From: Pseudomonadota bacterium
GTDB taxonomy: Bacteria > Pseudomonadota > Gammaproteobacteria > Steroidobacterales > Steroidobacteraceae
Length of the DNA stretch: 27,942 nucleotides
Assembly: GCA_021780395.1 (NCBI GenBank)
Contig: JAJXYU010000068.1
Location: 1-27,942, forward strand
Reading direction: 5' to 3'
The notes below the pieces were generated by a model. It did not search any database. It saw only the letters and a list, made by a program, of their open reading frames with translations, and was not told where the DNA came from. The translations under genes were made by a program, and so were the position numbers. Shown piece by piece: positions 1 to 6,549 of this stretch (position 1 is the stretch's first letter; every line of letters starts with the position of its first letter).

Positions 1-373
1 CCGATCTGTCCCTGGCCCCGAGCGCGGGGAATCGTTGTTCATTGACTCATTCATGCGGGTGTGCCTTATGCGATGCGTGGGGTGAGGAGCACGGGCGCTC
101 GTCGTGTCTCGATCCCGTTTGCGATCCTCGAAATGAGCCGTCGATTGCAGATTCCCGAATCATAGCCCACCGGAGCCTGGAATGATTGGATCATCCCGGA
201 CCGCATTGAACTCACGAACGCGCGGAGGGTGGGGAAACGCGAGGCACCACCCGAAGTTCCGTTCATCGCGAGCGCCAAACCGTTGTGGTCCTCCCGCGAT
301 GCGACTGGTGGACGCAATGCGGCTGCGCGATCTACCCTGCTACCGGTGATCGCGACCCTTTGGGAGATGGTCT
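1..373. other. Intergenic region upstream of the FAD oxidoreductase
   Basis: No convincing gene is seen here. An open frame on the minus strand covers part of the stretch and runs into the oxidoreductase gene, but its translation shows no recognisable domain and is arginine-rich in the way antisense frames of G+C-rich genes are. A weak promoter-like pair exists (TTGACT at 42-47 and TATGCG at 67-72, a 19-nt spacer), too poor to call. The last bases carry the ribosome-binding site GGGAG (362-366) of the next gene. Confidence 0.5.
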
Positions 374-1633
374 TTGAACGATTTTGACATCGCGGTTGTT
401 GGTGCGGGAATCGTCGGGACGAGCGCCGCTCTCTGGGTGCAGATGCGCGGTCACCGGGTCGTGCTGATCGATCCCGCGCCGCCAGGCTCCGGTACGAGTG
501 CCGGCAACGCCGGTACGCTGGCAACCTATGCCTGCCTTCCGGTCACCGAACCCTCGGTACTGAGAAGCCTTCCACACCTTCTATTCGACCGGAACAGCTC
601 GCTGTCGATTTCCTGGCGGCATGCCCTTGGCAACCCGCGGTGGATGTCGTCCTTCCTGATGAACTGCAGGACGCGTCCCTCGTGCGAAATTGCGGGAAAT
701 CTCGCGGCCTTGCTCGCGCACGCCGATCGGGGTCTCGATCCACTGATCGAGGAGGCAGGTGCTCAGGATCTCGTGGTCGCGCGGGGGCAACTGTCGATCT
801 GGTCAACGGCGGCCGGTGCCAAAGGCGCGGCCGCCGGTCTTGGTCTGAAACGCAAGCTTGGCGTCGATTTCGACGAGCTGATGTCTGCGGAGGTGCGCAA
901 TCTGGAGCCGGGTCTCGCGGTGCCGGTCGAGAAGGGCGTGTTCTATCCGAAGGCGCGTCATGTTCGCGATCCGGAGGCATTGGTGCGGCGTTTCCATGCG
1001 CGATTCACGGATCTCGGCGGTGTGACGCTGACCGAACAGGTCTCCAGGACCCGGGTTCACAGCGACGGGGTTGAGATATCGACTGACGCGCAGACCCTGG
1101 CTGCGGGGCGGGTCGTGATCGCCGCGGGAGCCTTTTCACGCCGGATCGCGGGCGCCGGTACCGAACGCCTGCCACTGGGTTGCGAGCGCGGCTATCACCT
1201 GATGTTCGCAGGCGAAGCTCATAGACTGACTCGTCCGGTTGGCTGGTCCGAGGGCGGCTTCTATTCCGTGCCGATGGCCAGGGGGCTCAGGCTCGCCGGA
1301 ACCGTCGAAATCGCCGCGCTCGATGCGCCGGTGAACCCGAATCGTCTTGCCTACCTCGCCCGACGGGGCCGCGAACTCGTCGGCCCTTTGCCGGAACCCA
1401 CCCGAACGTGGCTCGGCTACCGGCCGTCGATGCCCGATGCACTCCCGGTGCTTGGCGTGAGCCCCGAATCCGATCGCATCATCCATGCTTTCGGTCACCA
1501 GCACCTCGGCCTGACGCTCGGCGGCATCTCGGGTCGCATCGTGGCGGACTTGGTCGAGGGTCGCAGGCCCGATGTTCCAATCGAAGCCTTTCGGCCGGAT
1601 CGCCGCTACGCGCAACTGTCATGGCGTCGTTGA
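374..1633 (+). CDS. FAD-dependent amino-acid oxidoreductase (DadA/DAO family)
   Basis: The 419-residue product starts with a Rossmann FAD-binding motif, GAGIVG at residues 10-15, followed about 17 residues on by an acidic residue in VVLID that would bind the ribose of the adenine nucleotide. The C-terminal part has YRPSMPDALPVLG and GHQHLGLTLG, the substrate- and FAD-side signature of D-amino-acid dehydrogenases and related DAO-family flavoenzymes. Such enzymes oxidatively deaminate amino acids, usually D-amino acids or imino acids, and pass electrons to the membrane quinone pool. The start is TTG, chosen because GGGAG lies 7 nt upstream and the Rossmann strand begins at once; the nearby ATG at 367 is out of frame. 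The next gene, a convergent amino-acid permease, fits amino-acid catabolism, but the two are not an operon. Family call is firm; the exact substrate is not determinable. Confidence 0.85.
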   Translation: MNDFDIAVVGAGIVGTSAALWVQMRGHRVVLIDPAPPGSGTSAGNAGTLATYACLPVTEPSVLRSLPHLLFDRNSSLSISWRHALGNPRWMSSFLMNCRTRPSCEIAGNLAALLAHADRGLDPLIEEAGAQDLVVARGQLSIWSTAAGAKGAAAGLGLKRKLGVDFDELMSAEVRNLEPGLAVPVEKGVFYPKARHVRDPEALVRRFHARFTDLGGVTLTEQVSRTRVHSDGVEISTDAQTLAAGRVVIAAGAFSRRIAGAGTERLPLGCERGYHLMFAGEAHRLTRPVGWSEGGFYSVPMARGLRLAGTVEIAALDAPVNPNRLAYLARRGRELVGPLPEPTRTWLGYRPSMPDALPVLGVSPESDRIIHAFGHQHLGLTLGGISGRIVADLVEGRRPDVPIEAFRPDRRYAQLSWRR

Positions 1634-1708
1634 TGAACCTCCATCGTGAAGACGTTACCGCTTGCGTCTCGTCGAGTACCGTGGAGGACGGGGATCGCGA
1701 GCCGAGGT

Positions 1709-3139
1709 CTAGCGCCCCACATCGGCGCTCTGGCGACGTTTCGCGCCGTAGTAGCAAGGGAGTCCTGACAGCGTCAGTCCGATGCCCAGCAGCGCGTTCT
1801 TCGGGGCTTCGGCGAAAGTGGCAATCATCAGGGTCCAGCCACCGGCGATACCCGCCAGCGGCACAATCGGGTAAAGCGGGACGGCGTAGCGCCCGGCGAT
1901 GCGCGCCGTCCGGCGGCGCAAGACGAAGATTCCCATGACGCCCAGGGTAAAGAAGATCCAAATCACGAAGATGACGAGATTGGACAGCGAGTTGAAGCTG
2001 CCAAACAGGAGGAACACGATGGCGATCACGCCCTGGATGAGCAGCGAGTAGACCGGTGTCCCCGAAACGCGATTGACGGCGCTGAGACTCCGCCAGCCCG
2101 GCAATTCGCGACGTTGACCCACGGCCATCGAGACCCGCGTCCCCGACATCAATTGCGAATTCAGTGCTCCGAACACCGACACCAGCATGCCGGCGGTGAT
2201 GAATGCGCCGCCCCAGTGACCGAACAGCGCCTCTGAAAGGTCGCGGCCGACGGCCCTTGATGCGGCAATTCGGTCCAACGGCAGCACGCAATAGACGGCG
2301 AGATTGAACAGCACATAGATCAGGATGACCGTTGCGATACCGAAGACGATCGCCAGCGGAAGATTCCTTTCCGGCTCGACGATTTCGGCTCCCAGGGCGG
2401 TGATGTTGATCCAGCCGTAATAAGCCCACAGGACGCCAAGCAACGCGACGCCATCCCGCATCGGCGCCGCGCCGACCGAGGCCGGATTCATCGTCCCAAA
2501 GGTGCCGTGAGCCAGTCCGAAGCCGATGATGGCGAAGATCGGAGTCAGCTTGAGAATCGTCGCAATGTTCTGCAGCCACACGCCGCCCTTGGTGGCGATC
2601 GCGTTGATCGCGACGATCAGCACGATCATCAGCACGCCGAGTGCCTTCTGCTGCACATCGTTCATCGGGACGAAAAATGAGGCAAAGGTCGACGCGGCGA
2701 TCGCAAGGGCCGCGCAGGATGCCGGAGAGGAAATGATCGCTTCCACCCAACCGTACAGGAAGCCGAATGGCGCGCCGTACAAGTCGCTCAGGTAGGCGTA
2801 TAGGCCACCCAACTTCGGCATGCACGCGGCAATTTCGGCAATCGTCAGGCCACAGCACATGGTGATGACGCCCCCGAGGATCCACATGAGCAAGGCCATG
2901 CCGGATGACCCACTGTCGACCAGCACGGCCTGGGGTTTGAGGAAAATTCCCGAGCCGATCATCAGCGAAATGACGAACATGATGCCGTCGTAGAGCGTGA
3001 TGCTGCGTTTGAGCGCAAGCGTCGGGTCGAGTGGCGTTGGTTTGGATTCGGGCAAAGGAGCCCCCGGGCCCGATTCGAGGATCACACGTTCGTCGAGGCG
3101 ATGACGTGCGTGGACAAGCGGATTGTGCCCGTGCGCCAT
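1709..3139 (-). CDS. APC-superfamily amino-acid permease
   Basis: A 476-residue polytopic membrane protein. After a hydrophilic N-terminal tail of about 50 residues comes the first membrane helix with MIGSGIF, the glycine-rich unwound helix that binds the substrate amino group in APC transporters. About twelve hydrophobic segments follow, with GGLYAYLSDLYG and EIVEPERNLPLAI in the positions typical of the LAT/YkbA-type branch of amino-acid exchangers and symporters. It would import or exchange amino acids across the inner membrane. The ATG at 3139 has only a weak ribosome-binding site, so the tail may be shorter. The gene is convergent with the FAD oxidoreductase (75 nt between stops) and divergent from the APS reductase. 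Substrate is unknown. Confidence 0.85.
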   Translation of the reverse strand: MAHGHNPLVHARHRLDERVILESGPGAPLPESKPTPLDPTLALKRSITLYDGIMFVISLMIGSGIFLKPQAVLVDSGSSGMALLMWILGGVITMCCGLTIAEIAACMPKLGGLYAYLSDLYGAPFGFLYGWVEAIISSPASCAALAIAASTFASFFVPMNDVQQKALGVLMIVLIVAINAIATKGGVWLQNIATILKLTPIFAIIGFGLAHGTFGTMNPASVGAAPMRDGVALLGVLWAYYGWINITALGAEIVEPERNLPLAIVFGIATVILIYVLFNLAVYCVLPLDRIAASRAVGRDLSEALFGHWGGAFITAGMLVSVFGALNSQLMSGTRVSMAVGQRRELPGWRSLSAVNRVSGTPVYSLLIQGVIAIVFLLFGSFNSLSNLVIFVIWIFFTLGVMGIFVLRRRTARIAGRYAVPLYPIVPLAGIAGGWTLMIATFAEAPKNALLGIGLTLSGLPCYYGAKRRQSADVGR

Positions 3140-3353
3140 GCGGCAGTCATGGCGGAACGTCCTCCAGAACGCTCAGAATGCGCACGGCGTTGGAGCCACT
3201 GATTCGGACCGATCGTCCCTTGAACCAACGCGATCCCCTGGTCCACCAGAGCGGTCGAGTGAGTCTTCGTGAGCCGCGACCAATCGCGTGACCGCGGGTG
3301 CCTCGAGGCATCGCGTCATGTCAATCGCGCATATCGACATGCGCGGATGTTCG

Positions 3354-3382
3354 TTTCCATCGACGAATCGGCCATCTATAGT
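3354..3382 (+). promoter_or_regulatory. Predicted sigma-70 promoter of the APS reductase gene
   Basis: TTTCCA (3354-3359, four of six matches to the -35 consensus) is separated by exactly 17 nt from TATAGT (3377-3382, five of six matches to the -10 consensus). Transcription would begin near 3389, leaving a leader of about 35 nt before the ATG at 3425. Found by eye; no mapped transcript. Confidence 0.5.
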
Positions 3383-3394
3383 CCTCCGTCGCGA

Positions 3395-3413
3395 CGGCGG
3401 GATTGTCCCGCCG
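3395..3413 (+). promoter_or_regulatory. GC hairpin in the APS reductase leader
   Basis: An uninterrupted 8-bp inverted repeat, CGGCGGGA and TCCCGCCG with a 3-nt loop, lies about six bases after the predicted transcription start and ends 11 nt before the start codon. It could stabilise the 5' end of the message or affect ribosome access; it could also be a DNA-level site. It is too short to be a known sulfur or SAM riboswitch. Confidence 0.4.
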
Positions 3414-3424
3414 CCTGGAATGTC

Positions 3425-4147
3425 ATGACCGAACTACCCCCAGCACTCGATGGATTGGCCGCAAGGAGCGTGGACGCACTGCGCGATGCGGTCGTGCGCC
3501 ATGGAAAGGTCTGCTACGCAAGCAGCCTGGGACCCGAATCCATCGTCCTCACCGACATGATCTGGATGCAGGCGCCGTCGATCGAGATCTTCACGGTCGA
3601 CACTGGTCGACTCTATCCGCAAAGCCATGAGTTGATCGAACGATTGCAGCACCGCTACGGGCGCCGAATCAAAATCTACTCCCCCGAGGCGACCGCGGTC
3701 GAGTCCTGGATCGAACGACATGGGATCAACGGTTTCCGGGACGGGCGCGAGCAGCGACTGGGTTGTTGTGCAGCCCGGAAAATTGCCCCATTCCGTCGTG
3801 CGGTCGCCGGATTCAGCGCCTGGGTCACGGGGATTCGCACCGATCAATCGGCGAGCCGGGCGCTCGCGCGATCCATCGAGTGGGACGACATCCATCGTCT
3901 CCATAAGGTCAGTCCACTGCTCGATTGGCGCGACACCGATGTCTGGGCGTACATTCACGCACGCGCGCTGCCCTATCACCGGTTGCACGACGCGGGGTAT
4001 CCGAGTATCGGCTGTGCCCCCTGTACGCGTGCGATCCAACCCGGCGACGATCCGCGCTCGGGACGCTGGTGGTGGGAGGAGGGGTCGAGCCGCGAATGCG
4101 GCCTGCATCCGCGGCGACTGGACGCACTCGTCACCGCGGAGCCGTGA
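3425..4147 (+). CDS. cysH: Assimilatory adenylyl-sulfate (APS) reductase, [4Fe-4S] type
   Basis: Reduces adenylyl sulfate to sulfite with thioredoxin as donor, in cytoplasmic sulfate assimilation for cysteine. The 240-residue length is usual for the family. Cysteine pair C114-C115 in GCCAARK and C197-x-x-C200 in IGCAPC are the four ligands of the iron-sulfur cluster that separates APS reductases from the cluster-free PAPS reductases. The C-terminal ECGLH carries the nucleophilic C225. Other family marks are YASSLGPES (phosphate-binding loop region), TVDTGRLYPQ and TGIRTDQSASR. The frame is open back to 3269, but the ATG at 3425 gives the normal N-terminus and lies just after the predicted promoter and leader hairpin; the upstream extension would have to be read through the promoter. 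No other cys gene adjoins it. Confidence 0.9.
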   Translation: MTELPPALDGLAARSVDALRDAVVRHGKVCYASSLGPESIVLTDMIWMQAPSIEIFTVDTGRLYPQSHELIERLQHRYGRRIKIYSPEATAVESWIERHGINGFRDGREQRLGCCAARKIAPFRRAVAGFSAWVTGIRTDQSASRALARSIEWDDIHRLHKVSPLLDWRDTDVWAYIHARALPYHRLHDAGYPSIGCAPCTRAIQPGDDPRSGRWWWEEGSSRECGLHPRRLDALVTAEP

Positions 4148-4174
4148 GCGCATTGCGTCGATCGTCGGTCCATC

Positions 4175-4214
4175 GGTCTCCCGCCGCCGCCGTCGCCGCC
4201 CACGCCCGGAGACC
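4175..4214. terminator. Possible bidirectional terminator dyad
   Basis: A perfect 7-bp inverted repeat (GGTCTCC at 4175-4181 and GGAGACC at 4208-4214) with a 26-nt CCG-rich loop sits between two convergent genes. There is no T tract on either side, so intrinsic termination is doubtful. Confidence 0.2.
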
Positions 4215-4305
4215 CACACGTTCATGCCGTGCAATCGCGCGGTCTGACGGACCATGAACACTTGCGACGCGCCGGAGGCATCGATCGACGAGAGATAGTG
4301 CCCGC

Positions 4306-5493
4306 TCAGGAGATCGAAGTGCGCGCAACGCCTCGCGGCTCGGCACGTCGCGACAGCGCCAGAATCATCGCCGACAGTATCACCACGAGGCGCACGGTCG
4401 CATTGAGGTAGGCGGGGAGCGCCAGTCTCTGTTCGGCGTCGAGGTAGAGCACGACGGTCACCAATCCGCGCGGTGCCATCCAAGCTAGGGATGACGTGAA
4501 TCGCGGCTCGATCAGCCGCAGCAAGCTGTACCTCAACCCGTACGCTATGACCAGGACGGCCGCGGCCACGGCCCACGAGCGCCATTCGGTGAAACTGACC
4601 AATTTGGTGGAATAGCCGAGCAGGAAGAAGAAGAACCCGCGAACGGCGAAGGTGAGCTCCTGCACGAGCACCTTGAATTCGCCAACCGTCGCCGGGGCGA
4701 TCCTATCCGAAACGCCGCGCAGCCCGGGTAGTCGGTCCAACGCCTGCTTGTTGTTGAGCATCAAACCGAACAGCAGCACCATGATCAGCGGCGAGAGGTG
4801 CAACAGATCACCGGCGGCATAGAGCGCGAAGAGGCCCGCGAGCAAGGGAACATAGCGCACGTGGGCATCGGTGCGTGTCGACACCAGAACGAGTGCCAGG
4901 GAACACACGAATGCCAGTATCAGCGAGAGAATTCCCCCGCCCGCGAGACCGGTCAGAAATCCGGAGATGGTTCCGCCCGAATTCAGGAGCGCGATGAAGA
5001 CGAGCACCCCGAAGATATCGGACACCGAGCTCTCGTAGATGATGAATTCTCGAGCGCTGTCTTCGAGGAAGTGGCTCGCCGGAATCGCAATCGCGCTGCT
5101 GATCACCGCGAAGGGCGTCGCGAGGACCATTGCATCGAATTCATCCATGTGCAGCGCGTAGTGGGTGATTTCGGCGAGCGCACTCAGGCACAAAACGAAG
5201 GCCCCAACGGCGAGAATCGATGCCTTCGCCACGAGTTTGATGCGCTCGCGTCGCAGTTCGATGTCGAGCGACCCCTCGAGTACGATCAACACGAGACCAA
5301 TGGCGCCGGCGATCGGTACCATCGTCTTCAATGCGGCAGCGACAAGGCTCGTCGGTCGAAGCAGCGGCTGCGCAAGCAGGCCGATCGCGATCATCACGAT
5401 CACCGATGGCACGCCCGAGCGCCGGTCGAAGCGCTCGACCGCAAATGCCGTCAGCAGGAAGATCGAGGCGATCAGGATCCCAATGGAAATCAA
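4306..5493 (-). CDS. Cation:proton antiporter (CPA family)
   Basis: A 395-residue protein with about ten to twelve hydrophobic segments and almost no soluble part, as in sodium/proton exchangers. VPSVIVMIAIGLLAQPL near the N-terminus, LVLIVLEGSLDI (helix 3) and ESSVSDIFGVLVF (helix 5, with the acidic residue of the ion-binding site) match the CPA Na+(K+)/H+ exchanger fold. A later WMAPRGLVTVVLYLD is the conserved arginine-containing helix of CPA1-type exchangers. No C-terminal nucleotide-binding (TrkA-N) domain is present, so it is a transporter core alone. It likely exchanges protons for Na+ or K+ at the inner membrane in pH or salt homeostasis. It is convergent with the APS reductase and divergent from the DUF4337 gene. 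Ion specificity is not visible. Confidence 0.85.
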   Translation of the reverse strand: MISIGILIASIFLLTAFAVERFDRRSGVPSVIVMIAIGLLAQPLLRPTSLVAAALKTMVPIAGAIGLVLIVLEGSLDIELRRERIKLVAKASILAVGAFVLCLSALAEITHYALHMDEFDAMVLATPFAVISSAIAIPASHFLEDSAREFIIYESSVSDIFGVLVFIALLNSGGTISGFLTGLAGGGILSLILAFVCSLALVLVSTRTDAHVRYVPLLAGLFALYAAGDLLHLSPLIMVLLFGLMLNNKQALDRLPGLRGVSDRIAPATVGEFKVLVQELTFAVRGFFFFLLGYSTKLVSFTEWRSWAVAAAVLVIAYGLRYSLLRLIEPRFTSSLAWMAPRGLVTVVLYLDAEQRLALPAYLNATVRLVVILSAMILALSRRAEPRGVARTSIS

Positions 5494-5705
5494 CCGGCCC
5501 CTCCTGCGTGTCGACGCGGTCCCGAGCCAGGACTGGAATCCGCTTCGATCCAGTCTAACAAGCGACTGATCGAAGGGCCAACGCGAAGCGCGTTACCTCG
5601 AGATTGCCGGGCGGCAGGCGCGCATGGGCGGGTCGCGCACGAGGTGTCGTTGATCGCGCTGGTCTGCGGTGCTCTGTGTCCGCTGCTCTCGATCGGCCAA
5701 ATGCA

Positions 5706-5734
5706 TCGACAGCGGGGGTGACGCCGCATACCAT
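5706..5734 (+). promoter_or_regulatory. Predicted sigma-70 promoter of the DUF4337 gene
   Basis: TCGACA (5706-5711, five of six -35 matches) lies 17 nt before TACCAT (5729-5734, four of six -10 matches). The start codon at 5775 follows at a normal distance, with GAGAG (5765-5769) as ribosome-binding site. Confidence 0.4.
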
Positions 5735-5774
5735 TTCCTCAGTCGGACATCGACTCGATCCACTGAGAGTCTCC

Positions 5775-6359
5775 ATGAGCGAACAAGGCGTCCATACTCA
5801 CGCACCCCACGAAGACATGCTCCACCACCCCGCGGCGCCCGGGTTGAAGCGCCTGAACCAGTGGATCGCGCTGTTCACCGCCGTGCTGGCGGCTCTCGGG
5901 GCGCTGGTCAGCTACGAAGGATCGCTGCTGATGGAAGAGGTGCTGCTGGCGAAGAACGAGGCGGTACTCGAGAAGGCGCACGCCACCGACGACTGGAACT
6001 ACTACCAGGCGGCGAGCACGAAGCAGCATCTGACCGAGATTGCGCGTGATCTCGCGCCGGCCAGCCGCCGCGCCGAGCTCGACACCCGGATCGCCAAGTA
6101 CCGGGCGCAGAAACAGGAACTGGCCGCGAAGGCGCGTCGCCTCGATGCAGCATCGGCGCGCTCTGACGCCCGTTCGGCATCGCTGAGTCGACCTCACACC
6201 GCGATCCTGCGCAGCATCATCGCGCTGCAGGTCGCGATTTCCCTGGCCTCGATCACCGCATTGACCGGCCGTCGCTGGTTGTTCGCCGGCGCACTCGTCA
6301 GCGCCTTCGTCGGCGTCGGATTGTGGCTCGGTGCCCTCGGCTGGCATTCGTTGGGTTGA
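5775..6359 (+). CDS. DUF4337 membrane protein
   Basis: The 194-residue product has an N-terminal membrane segment (about residues 30-50, WIALFTAVLAALGALVSY), a soluble helical middle with the family-typical DDWNYYQAASTKQH, a charged coiled-coil-like stretch, and two C-terminal membrane segments. This order is that of the DUF4337 family, whose function is unknown. The ATG at 5775 is chosen because GAGAG lies five bases upstream and a predicted promoter ends about 40 nt before it; the frame is open further upstream, but that part is unlike a protein of this family and would overlap the promoter. It stands alone: divergent from the antiporter and convergent with the sensor kinase. Confidence 0.8.
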   Translation: MSEQGVHTHAPHEDMLHHPAAPGLKRLNQWIALFTAVLAALGALVSYEGSLLMEEVLLAKNEAVLEKAHATDDWNYYQAASTKQHLTEIARDLAPASRRAELDTRIAKYRAQKQELAAKARRLDAASARSDARSASLSRPHTAILRSIIALQVAISLASITALTGRRWLFAGALVSAFVGVGLWLGALGWHSLG

Positions 6360-6404
6360 CGACCTTCTGGTGGTGACGCCCGGGCGCCCGAAGCGCGCGG
6401 CGAG

Positions 6405-6427
6405 ACCGGCGCGATCAGTGCGCCGGT
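6405..6427. terminator. GC hairpin between convergent genes
   Basis: A perfect 8-bp inverted repeat, ACCGGCGC and GCGCCGGT with a 7-nt loop, lies 45 nt after the DUF4337 stop and 122 nt after the kinase stop on the other strand. No T tract follows on either strand, so it may be a processing or pausing hairpin or a terminator of the T-poor kind found in G+C-rich genomes. Confidence 0.4.
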
Positions 6428-6549
6428 GCTGACGGGTGGGAACTCGGCGCGCGGTCACGGTCGGCGCGAACAAGCCGGTCGCAATTGGATGCGAGGGGAT
6501 GCTCGTCGGGGCGCCACTGCGTGGCGGCGTCGCATCGCCGGCTGCGGAG

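Noticed and set aside
66..524. Possible 152-residue protein at the left edge
   Set aside because: It overlaps the start of the FAD oxidoreductase on the other strand, has no recognisable motif and no clear ribosome-binding site.
1638..1687. Inverted repeat CCTCCA/TGGAGG between the FAD oxidoreductase and permease genes
   Set aside because: Only 6 bp with a 38-nt loop and no T tract; too weak to call a terminator.
3140..3424. Sulfur or SAM riboswitch before the APS reductase gene
   Set aside because: The predicted leader is only about 35 nt long with a single 8-bp hairpin; no multi-helix junction or conserved riboswitch core was seen.
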